Assembly (NCBI RefSeq): GCF_024519455.1
Contig: NZ_JALJRY010000047.1
Location: 1 to 64,000 of the forward strand
Reading direction: 5' to 3'
From: Streptomyces sp. STR69
GTDB taxonomy: Bacteria > Actinomycetota > Actinomycetes > Streptomycetales > Streptomycetaceae
DNA length: 64,000 bases
The notes under the pieces were generated by a model, which saw nothing but the letters and a program-made list of their open reading frames with translations, searched no databases and had not been told where the DNA came from. Below, in pieces: positions 1-8,169 of this stretch (position 1 is the stretch's first letter; the number at the start of each line of letters is the position of its first letter). Position numbers and translations under genes: made by a program.

Positions 1-74
1 TCCTGGCCCGCCACTACACCCGCAAACACGGCCCCAACGCCTACTACGGCAACCCCGCCCCCGAACCCGCGTGA
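1..74 (+). CDS. 3' end of an unidentified coding region (partial)
   Basis: An open frame enters from the left edge and ends at TGA 72-74. The visible tail is about 23 residues, rich in His, Tyr, Asn and Pro, and ends ...YYGNPAPEPA. Codon use is that of a real GC-rich gene. The fragment is too short for a family call. It lies next to degenerate DNA and an IS3-type scrap, so a mobile-element protein is possible but unproven. Confidence 0.4.
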   Translation, partial: LARHYTRKHGPNAYYGNPAPEPA

Positions 75-302
75 GCAGATGGTTTCGAGGAGGTGAGCAA
101 CGCCCGAGTCGCGTGGGCGCGTGTTGGAAGCCCTCGGCGAGGCGGTCGCGGTAGAAGAACACCAGGATGCCGCGCACGGTGAGTTGGTGGGTGATGTCGC
201 CGCCGAACACTCCCATCTGGGGAGCGATATCAGCTCCCGGATCAGACCGATGGCCTGGAGCTCTACGCGATCAGAACGCTGTTGAGCAGAAGTGACACTT
301 GG
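75..302. other. Gene-free stretch, possible minus-strand remnant
   Basis: No complete gene is visible. On the minus strand a frame of about 50 codons (roughly 230 down to 75) reads like decayed coding sequence, containing LTVRGILVFFYRDRLAEGFQ, but it has no convincing start signal and I do not recognise the family. It is probably debris beside the rearranged left border. Confidence 0.3.
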
Positions 303-1472
303 TCAGGGAGCGGACCGCAGCGACGGTGCCCGTCGCGTCATCGCGGGCGGCTGGAGCAGGGGCGAGGGCTCGGGGCCGGGGTCATCGGTGTCGACGACTC
401 CGGCAGCCGTGTGGTCGAACTCGGCGGGCCAGCGGGTGTGTTCACTGGCCAGGGCTCCGGTCAGGTGGGCTTCGAGAAGGTTGGCGGTGCTCAAGTCGGT
501 GCCGCGCAAGTCGGCCATGCGGAGGTCGGCGCCGTGGAAGACCGTACCGTGCGCGGCGGCCTTACGCAGGTTCGCTTCGCGCAGGTCCGTCTCCGTGAAG
601 TCCGCCTCACTCAAGTCGGTTTCGACCAGCTTGGCAGCCCGTAGGTCGGACAGGCTGCAGCGAGCCCGGCGGAGAATCGCAGTCGTGAGGTCGGCGTGCC
701 GCAGGTTGACCGACACCAAGGACGCCTGGGTCAGATTGGCGTGGTACAGGCCCGCAGCCTCCATGCAGGCGCGGTCGAAGTTGACCTCGGGGAACCACAG
801 TCCGTCGCAGTCGGCCCGGCGCAAGTCGGTGATGCTGAGATTGACCCAGGACTGCTCCCGGTGCTGGCACAGCACGCCGAGCGCGGTCAGCGCCACTTGG
901 GCGTCGGCGGCGCGGGTCTCCAGGGGCGCGATGTCGTTGATGGGCACGTCCGCCGCCGGTGATTCCGCCCCGGCGGGTGGCCAGGGCAGGTGCGTACGTA
1001 AATACGCGGCCTGAGTGGAGATGATGGCCTCCCGGTCGCGGGGGGACTGCTCCGCGATCCGCCACAGCGCGTGCAACCCACCGATGCGCACGTCCAGCTT
1101 GTCGCTGCCGAGCTGGTCGACGGCCCGGCTGAATCGGTCGGTGATGTAACCCTCCTGGGTGGCGCGCAAACCGTCCTGACTCACCCGGAGTTGCCGCCAG
1201 GTGGCGTACGCGCCGAACAGCACGACCAGGCCGCCGACCATCTGCAGAAGCGTCGTGCGGACATCGTTCACGGCCTTCAGCCGGTCCTGCGCGGCGACGC
1301 TCGCCCCGGCGAGATCGTGGTCAACCACCGCTCCCGGCAGTACGACGAACACCGTGCCCAGAATGACCAGCCCCGCCGCCCCGGCCAGCAGACCTGCGGC
1401 TGCACGACGTCCGACCGGCCCGTTGTGGCTTGCCCGCCGCCCGCGGTCCGGATCCCCCATCTCCATGGACAT
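303..1472 (-). CDS. Pentapeptide-repeat membrane protein
   Basis: The 389-residue product has two hydrophobic segments near the N-terminus (about residues 23-55 and 70-92). A conserved linker with GGLHALWRIAEQSPRD follows, then a C-terminal run of A(D/N)LxxA five-residue repeats (about residues 215-345) that should fold as a right-handed quadrilateral beta-helix. The family is common in Streptomyces and is membrane-anchored, with the repeat domain probably cytoplasmic; its biochemical role is unknown. ATG 1472 is the first start, with in-frame ATGs at 1466 and 1460 and no strong ribosome site for any of them. It stands alone beside degenerate DNA, with no functional link to the ABC importer. 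Confidence 0.8.
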   Translation of the reverse strand: MSMEMGDPDRGRRASHNGPVGRRAAAGLLAGAAGLVILGTVFVVLPGAVVDHDLAGASVAAQDRLKAVNDVRTTLLQMVGGLVVLFGAYATWRQLRVSQDGLRATQEGYITDRFSRAVDQLGSDKLDVRIGGLHALWRIAEQSPRDREAIISTQAAYLRTHLPWPPAGAESPAADVPINDIAPLETRAADAQVALTALGVLCQHREQSWVNLSITDLRRADCDGLWFPEVNFDRACMEAAGLYHANLTQASLVSVNLRHADLTTAILRRARCSLSDLRAAKLVETDLSEADFTETDLREANLRKAAAHGTVFHGADLRMADLRGTDLSTANLLEAHLTGALASEHTRWPAEFDHTAAGVVDTDDPGPEPSPLLQPPAMTRRAPSLRSAP

Positions 1473-2417
1473 GAGAGCCTAGGCGCCGCGCAGAAGACGA
1501 TCAAGAGTGCTGTGCCACTGGCCCGTGACATGAGAACGGCCTTACTGGCTGGGTGAGTTGTGAGCCGCGCGCACGCTTCGGCGAGTCGCTCGAAGAGCTC
1601 GCCCCAGGTGGCAGGCGGTCCGTGAACGGGCGCGTCGCGAGCAGTGTGGTGGCGATCGGAGCCGACGGCCGGAGCTGGGCGCGAGCCGCGCCTGGTCTTC
1701 GCCGACCGGCTCCGGGGCGATCCGCGAGGTCCGCCCCGGCGCCGGCGGCCCGCGGCGCCGCCGACCCGGACCGGCTCGGGGTTGCTGCTGCGAACGCCTG
1801 AGGATCAGTTCCCCTCCGGATCCGCAACTCCACGCTCAGGTGCACAGCCCCAGTGGGGTGGTGGCCGGGCCGGACGCACGACCGAGACGCCCAGATCCCT
1901 GGCCACGGCCGCCACCGGATGCCCCGGTCGGCGCGGTACCGGGCGACGGCGTCGGCTCGAACTCAGCCGAGTACTTGTAGGTGCTCGACGAGAACTCCTG
2001 ACCTCTGGAATTCCGGAGATCCAGCGTTCAGGGCATCCATGCCCAGGGGGAAATCCCCCGGGAGACCGGGGCCGGTGCGCGACTCGCAAACTTAACTTGT
2101 TGCCGATGCGCTTCCGCGCACCCGCCGACGTGCACACACTTTCGGCCATTGACGGGAATTAGTCCGCGAACTGGGCCTTTGTGGGCAGGCAGGGGTTGAC
2201 GACGCAGTTCGTGATCACTGCCCAGCACTCGGTCCAGACACGGCCCGCTTCCCGATCCGGCTCAGGTGTGAGGTGACGCCACGGCGCAAGCCGCGGACCA
2301 GAGTCCGAAAGCACTCCCCTCGTATCTTCTCCGCCCGCGCAGTGACGGTGGGCGATCCCAGACACCACCAGCGTCCACTCAAGTAGGTACGGACGCTCGG
2401 CCATGGAGGCATAAGCA
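1473..2417. other. Intergenic region with decayed transposase DNA
   Basis: No intact gene is supported over about 940 bases. The middle holds an IS3-type orfA scrap (separate entry). Other open frames here are Arg/Ala/Pro-rich in an antisense-like way, without ribosome sites or recognisable domains. A locally AT-richer patch near 2085-2115 and the last 250 bases presumably carry the promoter of the downstream binding-protein gene. I could not pick a convincing -35/-10 pair or a CTAG-type operator there. Confidence 0.5.
1880..1990 (-). pseudogene. IS3-family orfA transposase remnant
   Basis: Read on the minus strand, the DNA encodes three overlapping pieces in shifted frames: SSTYKYSAEFE, then ADAVARYRADRGI, then PVAAVARDLGVSV. 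Joined, they match the N-terminal helix-turn-helix of Streptomyces IS3-type OrfA proteins, which typically begin with a Ser-rich start, YKYSAEFKADAV and an AVAxDLGV helix. At least two frameshifts separate the pieces, no orfB (DDE integrase) is visible, and no terminal repeats were found. The family match comes from memory of the motif. Confidence 0.6.
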
Positions 2418-3584
2418 ATGACGCTTATCAGAAGAAAGTGGCTGGCCTCGTGCACGGCTGCGCTCGCCGCTTCGGCGATGCTGGCAGGCTGCGGCAGCTC
2501 CGGTTCCGGCTCTGATTCCGGCTCCACGACATCGGGCAAGGACAGTTCCGCATCGGGTCTTGCCACGGCCGAGAAGAAGGTGGCGGCCCTGCAGACCCTC
2601 ACCAAGACCTACCCCGTCCCCACCACGAATGTGCCGGGCGTGGACAAGTTCAAGGGCCGCAAGGTCTTTTACATCCCGATCGTCCAGCAGGTCCCCGCCT
2701 TCGTCGCCACGGCCGGGTCGACGAAGCAGGCGCTCTCCAAGGTCGGCCTCTCGCAGCAGGTGTGCGACGGCAAGGCCCAGCCGACCGCGATAGCCGCCTG
2801 TGTCCAGCAGGCGATCACCGCGGACGCGGCCGGGATCATCCTGGACGCGATCCCTTACGGCATGGCGCAGAACGCCCTCGACGCCGCGAAGGCCAAGGGC
2901 ATCCCGATCGTCATCGCGGACCAGAACCCCCCGGACGGAGTCGAGAACAGCAACCAGGTGAGCTATGTGCCGGGTGCGAGTTCTCAGCCCACCGCCATGG
3001 CCTGGTGGATCATCGCCGATTCCAAGGGCAAGGCCAATCTCATCATCGCGCAGAATGCCGACAGCCCCACAGCGCTCAAGATGGTGGCCGACTCGCTGCC
3101 GATCTATAAGAAGTACTGCCCGGGCTGCAAGGTCACGGTCAAGCAGATCACCGCCTCGACGCCGGCCCTGCTGGCCTCGAAAGCGAGTTCCAACGTCCTG
3201 AGCAACCCGAGTGCCACCTACTACTACACCGAGTTCGAGGACAGCCTCCAGCCCACCCTCCAGGGCGTCCAGCAGTCGGGGCGTTCTTCGAGCATCTCCG
3301 TATCCACAGCGGCCGGTTCGGTGAACGGACTGGGCCTGATCAAGAGCGGTTCGGTCAAGGCCGTCGTGGCCGCGGACCAGCTCTACATGGGCTTCGGCGT
3401 GACCGACGAACTCCTGCGCATGATGACCAAGTCCGGGCCCATCGACGAGGCCCAGCCCACACGGCTGTTCACCAAGGAGAACATCGGCAGCATCAAGGTG
3501 ACGGCCGCGGCCCAGGCCTCGGGTGAGTGGTTCGGCGACGGTTCCTTCCAGGCGGACTTCGCCAAGCTCTGGGGCATCGGGTGA
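2418..3584 (+). CDS. ABC importer substrate-binding lipoprotein (ribose/sugar type)
   Basis: The 388-residue product begins with a basic stretch and a hydrophobic segment ending in lipobox LAGC (Cys25), followed by a Gly/Ser-rich linker, so it is a surface lipoprotein. The body has the periplasmic-binding-protein fold of the RbsB/Periplasmic_binding_4 group: a KVFYIPI first strand, repeated DAAGIILDAIP-type strands and a C-terminal AVVAADQLYMGFGV segment. ATG 2418 follows GGAGG at about 2405-2409. The ATPase gene starts 17 bases after its stop, so it heads an importer operon. The family binds sugars and other small polar ligands; the ligand here is unknown, and only the C1-folate neighbours hint at a methoxylated compound. 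Confidence 0.85.
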   Translation: MTLIRRKWLASCTAALAASAMLAGCGSSGSGSDSGSTTSGKDSSASGLATAEKKVAALQTLTKTYPVPTTNVPGVDKFKGRKVFYIPIVQQVPAFVATAGSTKQALSKVGLSQQVCDGKAQPTAIAACVQQAITADAAGIILDAIPYGMAQNALDAAKAKGIPIVIADQNPPDGVENSNQVSYVPGASSQPTAMAWWIIADSKGKANLIIAQNADSPTALKMVADSLPIYKKYCPGCKVTVKQITASTPALLASKASSNVLSNPSATYYYTEFEDSLQPTLQGVQQSGRSSSISVSTAAGSVNGLGLIKSGSVKAVVAADQLYMGFGVTDELLRMMTKSGPIDEAQPTRLFTKENIGSIKVTAAAQASGEWFGDGSFQADFAKLWGIG

Positions 3585-3601
3585 TGAAGGAGGCCCACAC
3601 C

Positions 3602-5185
3602 GTGAGCGCCGACTCACGGACCGACCCGCCGGGCACGGCACCGCGCCATCGTCTTGAAGTGGCCGAGCTGTCCAAGGCGTTCGGCTCGACCCGGGCGCTT
3701 CGCGAGGTCCATCTGCGGATCGCCCCCGGAGAACTGCACGGGCTGGTCGGCCAGAACGGGTGCGGCAAGTCCACCCTCGTCAAGATCCTCACAGGCGTGT
3801 ACGCGCCCGACCCCGGAGCATCCATCGCGGTGGACGGGCAGCAGTTGGCGCTGCCCGTCCGCCCGATGCAGCAGCGCGAGGCGGGAGTCTCGGTCGTCCA
3901 CCAGAACAGCGGGCTGGTGGACGACCTGACGGTGTGGGAGAACGTGCGGCTGGGGCACTATCGGGCGGGCCGGCTCTCGCGGCGGATCAACCGCCGCGAG
4001 GAGCAGCGGGCCACCGAGCGGGTCCTGGCCCGGCTGGACCGGCCCCTGGAGGTCGGCCGTCAGGTCGGGCAGCTCTCGGCGGAGGACCGGGCCGTGGTCG
4101 CCATCGCCCGGGCGGTGCAGGACCACCGCCCGGGGGGTGGGCTGATCGTCTTCGACGAGTCGACCCGGGCGCTGGGCAGGTCGGCGCGGGCCCGTTTCTT
4201 CGAGCTGGTCCGGTCGCTCGTCGACGAGGGCACCTCGGTCCTGCTGATCTCGCACCAGCTGGAAGAGGTCGTCGAAGCGACCGACCGCGTCACGGTGCTG
4301 CGCGACGGCGCCGTGGTCGAGGCGGGCCTGTGCACGAGCGAGGTGGACGAGGTCTCGCTCACCCGCATGATGCTCGGACGTCACCTCGTCACGCACGGGC
4401 GGGTCGGGAGCCAGGTCAGGGACGAGGTCGTCGCCTCGGTGCGGGGTCTCGCCGTCGGCCCGGTGGCCGGCCTCGATCTCGGCATCCGGCGCGGCGAGAT
4501 CCTCGGACTGACCGGGCTGATCGGCTCGGGCTTCGTCGAGGCGGCCGAGGCGCTGGCGGGCGCACGCCCGGCCGACGCCGGCACGCTGTCGGTCCACGGG
4601 CGCGACCTCGCGCTGGACCGCAGACGTGGCTCGACCGAAGAGTTCGTGGACGCGGGGGTGGCGTTCGTACCCGAGCGCCGCCTGGAGGCAGGGGTGGCCG
4701 GCGAACTCTCGGTGGCCGACAACCTGACACTGCCCCGCGTGCGCAGCCGCGGCGGCCGACTGCGGACCGGCTCCGCGTGGCAGTCCGAGGAGACCGGCGC
4801 GATGATCGCGAAACTCGACATCCGGCCGCCCCATCCGCATGCGCCGGTCCACACACTGAGCGGCGGCAACCAGCAGAAGGTCCTGCTGGGCAAGTGGCTG
4901 GCCGGCACACCGAATCTGCTGGTGCTGCACGAACCGACGCAGGCCGTCGACGTCGGCGCCCGCCACGACATCATCGACGCGATCCGGGAGGCCGCGCGGG
5001 ACGGCTGCGGAATCGTCCTCGCCTCGATCGACCCCGTCGACCTCGCCGTGCTGTGCGACCGGGTGCTGGTGTTCCGCGACGGCCACGTCGCCAAGGAACT
5101 GAGCGGCGAACTGGAACAGGACGCCATCGTCCACGCGGTCTTCGGCGACGACACGACACCTCAAGGAAAGGGGCCGGAAGACTGA
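3602..5185 (+). CDS. ABC importer ATP-binding protein, tandem domains (RbsA/MglA type)
   Basis: This 527-residue product carries two nucleotide-binding domains. Domain 1 has a full Walker A (GQNGCGKST, residues 50-58), a Q-loop and Walker B IVFDEST. Domain 2 has the degenerate Walker A usual for this family and a clear signature LSGGNQQK, but its Walker B reads LLVLHEPTQ, with His where Asp normally binds magnesium. Domain 1 has LSAEDRA in place of a classical LSGGQ. I chose GTG 3602 because AAGGAGG at 3587-3593 sits eight bases upstream; an in-frame ATG at 3584 lies before that site and lacks one. The gene overlaps the permease start by one base (TGATG at 5183-5187). It should power the importer at the inner membrane face. 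Confidence 0.88.
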   Translation: MSADSRTDPPGTAPRHRLEVAELSKAFGSTRALREVHLRIAPGELHGLVGQNGCGKSTLVKILTGVYAPDPGASIAVDGQQLALPVRPMQQREAGVSVVHQNSGLVDDLTVWENVRLGHYRAGRLSRRINRREEQRATERVLARLDRPLEVGRQVGQLSAEDRAVVAIARAVQDHRPGGGLIVFDESTRALGRSARARFFELVRSLVDEGTSVLLISHQLEEVVEATDRVTVLRDGAVVEAGLCTSEVDEVSLTRMMLGRHLVTHGRVGSQVRDEVVASVRGLAVGPVAGLDLGIRRGEILGLTGLIGSGFVEAAEALAGARPADAGTLSVHGRDLALDRRRGSTEEFVDAGVAFVPERRLEAGVAGELSVADNLTLPRVRSRGGRLRTGSAWQSEETGAMIAKLDIRPPHPHAPVHTLSGGNQQKVLLGKWLAGTPNLLVLHEPTQAVDVGARHDIIDAIREAARDGCGIVLASIDPVDLAVLCDRVLVFRDGHVAKELSGELEQDAIVHAVFGDDTTPQGKGPED

Positions 5186-6213
5186 TGAACGTCACCAGCC
5201 GGCAAGACACCGGCACACCCACTGCGGCGCCGAAGGCGGCGCGAACCGGGAGGCTGACATCGGCCTCCGCCCTTGCCGGGCATTTCGCGTCGCGCTACTC
5301 GGTGATCGCCATCTGGGTGGCCATGATCGCGGTGTACGCCGCCGCGGAGCCGGGGGTGTTCCTGACCAAGGGCACCTTCCAGACCACCTTCGGCTCCCAA
5401 CAGGCCCTGGTGTTCCTCACCATGGCCCTGCTCTGCACCGTCTGCGTCGGAGAGTTCGTGGACCTGTCGGTCCCGGCGGTCTTCGGGTTCTCCGCCACGA
5501 TCCTGCCCGTTCTGGTCGTGGAGCACGGGTGGGGAGTGTGGACAGCAGCGCTCGTCGCCGTCCTGGGCGCGATCGTGGTCGGCGTGGTCAACGGCCTGCT
5601 CGTCGTCGTGGTCGGGGTGAACACCATCGTGGTAACCCTGGGAATGGGCACACTCCTCGGCGGCATCGCCCTGTGGCTGTCGCACCTCAACACGGTCAGC
5701 GGTCTGCCGACCGGGTTCGGCAAGATCGCGTTGTACTCCGTGGGCGGGCTGCCGGTCTCCTTCTACTACGGCGTGGTGCTGGTGGCCGGTTTCGCCTATC
5801 TGCTCGCGTTCACACCACTGGGCCGCCACATCCGCTTCGTCGGAGCCAACAGAGAGGTCAGCCGGCTCTCCGGCATCCGCGTCAACCGGATCCGCTTCGG
5901 CTCCTTCGTCGCCTCCGGCGCCCTGTGCGGTGTCGGCGCGGTCATCTCCGTCGCGGCCCTGGGCGGCTACAACCCCACCACGTCCGACACCCTGTTGCTG
6001 CCGGTCTTCGCCTCGGTCTTCCTCGGTACCGCGATCGTCCTGCCCGGACGCTTCAACCCGGTCGGTACCTTCATCGGTATCTACTTCCTGGCCACCGGCA
6101 TTCTCGGGCTCCAGCTGCTGGGTCTGGAAGCGTGGGTCTCCTCGGTCTTCTACGGAGGTGTCCTGGTGGCAGCGGTCACCATCTCGACCTTGCTGCGCCG
6201 CCGCAGTCCATGA
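5185..6213 (+). CDS. ABC importer permease (RbsC/branched-chain type)
   Basis: The 342-residue membrane protein has about eight to ten hydrophobic segments and the RbsC-family pattern: a long soluble N-terminus, GxxNGLLVVVVGVNTIVVTLGM in the middle, LGRHIRFVGANREVSRLSGI in the cytoplasmic loop that touches the ATPase, and a C-terminal VFYGGVLVAAV helix. ATG 5185 overlaps the ATPase stop, so translation is coupled. With the lipoprotein and ATPase it completes a one-permease, tandem-ATPase importer; the permease would act as a homodimer. Substrate is not readable from the sequence. Confidence 0.88.
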   Translation: MNVTSRQDTGTPTAAPKAARTGRLTSASALAGHFASRYSVIAIWVAMIAVYAAAEPGVFLTKGTFQTTFGSQQALVFLTMALLCTVCVGEFVDLSVPAVFGFSATILPVLVVEHGWGVWTAALVAVLGAIVVGVVNGLLVVVVGVNTIVVTLGMGTLLGGIALWLSHLNTVSGLPTGFGKIALYSVGGLPVSFYYGVVLVAGFAYLLAFTPLGRHIRFVGANREVSRLSGIRVNRIRFGSFVASGALCGVGAVISVAALGGYNPTTSDTLLLPVFASVFLGTAIVLPGRFNPVGTFIGIYFLATGILGLQLLGLEAWVSSVFYGGVLVAAVTISTLLRRRSP

Positions 6214-6252
6214 CCGACTGGCCGACACCACAACCGCAACCGCGCGAGAGCC

Positions 6253-6912
6253 ATGGAGCCAGCGGAGGTACGCAGCAGGCAGGCACCTAACATGGCCGGT
6301 GTGAGGATGACAGCGACGGACCGGCGACAACTCATCACGCGGGCTGCGGGTGAGCTGTTCATCGCGCGCGGCTATGCCGGTGTCTCGATGGAGGACGTCC
6401 TGACGGCGGTGGGCGGGTCCAAGGCGACGCTCTACCGCTATTTCACCGACAAGAGCGCCCTGTTCCGCGCATCGGTGGAGGCGCTGTGCGACGAGTGGTC
6501 CCAGCCGCTGCACACGTTCACGCCGGGCAGCGAGAACCTCACGGAGACCCTGGTCGCGCTCGGTGAACACCTCGCCGGTGTCGTCCTCACGCCCGAGGCC
6601 ATCGCCCTGCACCGTCTGGTCACCTCGGAGGCCGTGCGCATTCCCGGGCTCGGAGAGGTCTTCGCGGAGCACGGGCCGAACGCGGGCCACGCGGTGCTTG
6701 GGCGCTGTCTGCAGCAGGCCAGCGACGACGGGCTGATCAAGGTCGAGAACCCGGTGCGAGCGGCGGAACAGCTCTACCAGGCCATGCTCGGCCACGCCCA
6801 GATGCGACTGCTGACGGACGCACCGGTCAAGCTGACCGACGCCGAGGTCCACGCGTCCATCAACGAGGCGGTACGGGTCTTCCTGCACGGCGTCTCCGTC
6901 GACCCGGTCTGA
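6253..6912 (+). CDS. TetR-family transcriptional regulator
   Basis: The 219-residue frame has the TetR DNA-binding domain near the N-terminus: RRQLITRAAGELF, then a helix-turn-helix around GVSMEDVLTAVGGSKATLYRYF, followed by a helical C-terminal domain of the TetR_C type for ligand binding. The start is uncertain. ATG 6253 has only weak purine signal, while ATG 6292 (206 residues) or GTG 6301 would trim the poorly conserved leader. It lies 39 bases after the permease gene and about 100 bases before the MetE-like gene, so it may control the importer, the MetE-like gene or both. It could be cotranscribed with the importer. Confidence 0.85.
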   Translation: MEPAEVRSRQAPNMAGVRMTATDRRQLITRAAGELFIARGYAGVSMEDVLTAVGGSKATLYRYFTDKSALFRASVEALCDEWSQPLHTFTPGSENLTETLVALGEHLAGVVLTPEAIALHRLVTSEAVRIPGLGEVFAEHGPNAGHAVLGRCLQQASDDGLIKVENPVRAAEQLYQAMLGHAQMRLLTDAPVKLTDAEVHASINEAVRVFLHGVSVDPV

Positions 6913-6961
6913 CCTTCCCCGCGCAACCCGCCGTAACCGGCATACGTCTTGCCCTCGAAGC

Positions 6962-6983
6962 GTACTGGACCGTACCGTACACT
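6962..6983. promoter_or_regulatory. GTACCGTAC-type element before MetE-like gene
   Basis: The segment GGACCGTACCGTACAC at about 6967-6982 lies 33-48 bases before ATG 7015. Related GTACCGTAC runs occur only a few times as intergenic elements here, before the LacI gene (16458) and before ligM-2 (17959), which suggests a common operator or promoter element of the C1 locus. The assignment rests on repetition and position alone. Confidence 0.4.
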
Positions 6984-7014
6984 CGCCCGAGTGTCAGGCG
7001 TGAAGGGACGGCCG

Positions 7015-8127
7015 ATGCCGACGACGATCCGAGCCGAACATGTGGGAAGTCTGCTGCGCCCCGAGGAGCTGCTGGCGGCGCGCGTCGCACACCGGCGCGG
7101 CGCACTCTCCGACAGAGAGCTCTCGGAACTGGAGGACCAGGCGGCGACCGCCGCGGTGAAACTGCAACAGGACGCCGGGATCCAGGTCTTCACCGACGGC
7201 GAGGTGCGCCGGGACGACTTCATGGCCTCCGTGGTGGAGACGGTCGGCGGGCTGGAGCCCGCCGAGGAGTCGTCGGCCCGTCCGCGCTGGATCCGTGACA
7301 GCGACGGCGCCGAACTCGACGGCGACGTCGCGTCGGTGTCCATCGCGGGATCCCTGTACCGACGGACGCCGCTGTCCCTCGCGGAGGCGCGCTGGCTCTC
7401 CGGGAACGCGCCGGGGCCGTACAAGATCACCATGGCCAGTCCGACGATGGTGGCGGGCTTCTGGCGGCCGGGGGTGTCGGAGGGCATCTATCCGACCCGC
7501 CGGGACGCGGTGGCGGCACTGGCCGACATCTACCGGCAGGACATCGCCGGCCTGATCGACGCCGGGGTCTCCTGGCTGCAGCTCGACTCGCTCGCCTACT
7601 GGGCCAACATCGACCCCGAGGCCGCGCGGATGCGCCGGGTGACGGACCTGGAGGGGCATCTCTCCCACATCATCGACACGGACAACGGGCTGATCCGGTC
7701 CGCCCGTTCGCGGCGCCCCGGTATGACCGTGGCGATGCACTTCTGCCGGGGCAACATGCGCAGCGCCTGGTCCGCCCGGGGCGGCTACGAGCCCATCGCG
7801 GAGCGGGTGTTCGGCGAGGTGGAGGTCGACCGTTTCCTGCTGGAGTACGACACGGAGCGTTCCGGCGGCTTCGAACCGCTGCGCTTCGTGCCGCCCGCCA
7901 AGACCGTCGTCCTGGGGCTGGTGTCGTCCAAGGTGGCGGAGCTGGAGTCGGTGGACACACTGCGCCGGCGCATCGACGAGGCGTCCCAGTATCTGCCCCT
8001 GGAGCAGCTCGCCCTCAGTCCGCAGTGCGGGTTCGCCTCGACGAGCCAGGGAAATCTGCTGACCGTCGACCAACAGCGCCGCAAGCTGGAGCTCGTCGCG
8101 GAGACCGCGCGTCTGGTCTGGGGCTGA
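7015..8127 (+). CDS. MetE catalytic-domain protein (cobalamin-independent methionine synthase family)
   Basis: The 370-residue product corresponds to the C-terminal, zinc-binding half of MetE. It begins PTTIRAEHVGSLLRP and carries the metal-ligand motifs expected for the family: HFC in MHFCRGN, a later Glu in LLEYDTE and a Cys in SPQCGFAS. The N-terminal MetE repeat is absent, as in the YxjG/YxjH and core-MetE groups. ATG 7015 has AAGGGA eight bases upstream; longer reading to GTG 6991 or ATG 6949 would run over the GTAC element. It probably moves a methyl group to a thiol such as homocysteine. Whether the donor is methyl-tetrahydrofolate made by LigM, a corrinoid protein or another compound is open. 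Confidence 0.8.
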   Translation: MPTTIRAEHVGSLLRPEELLAARVAHRRGALSDRELSELEDQAATAAVKLQQDAGIQVFTDGEVRRDDFMASVVETVGGLEPAEESSARPRWIRDSDGAELDGDVASVSIAGSLYRRTPLSLAEARWLSGNAPGPYKITMASPTMVAGFWRPGVSEGIYPTRRDAVAALADIYRQDIAGLIDAGVSWLQLDSLAYWANIDPEAARMRRVTDLEGHLSHIIDTDNGLIRSARSRRPGMTVAMHFCRGNMRSAWSARGGYEPIAERVFGEVEVDRFLLEYDTERSGGFEPLRFVPPAKTVVLGLVSSKVAELESVDTLRRRIDEASQYLPLEQLALSPQCGFASTSQGNLLTVDQQRRKLELVAETARLVWG

Positions 8128-8130
8128 CGG

Positions 8131-8150
8131 CGGGGCAGCGCCCCGGGTTC
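8131..8150. terminator. Small hairpin between convergent genes
   Basis: CGGGGC-AGC-GCCCCG just after the MetE-like stop forms a six-pair stem with a three-base loop, without a U-tract. It lies between the convergent MetE-like gene and pabB and may end transcription from either side. Confidence 0.4.
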
Positions 8151-8169
8151 TGACGTGGCGGGCGGGGGC

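Noticed and set aside
3614..5164. A minus-strand frame of about 515 codons opposite the ABC ATPase
   Set aside because: It lacks domains, and the plus strand has Walker A, signature and Walker B motifs.
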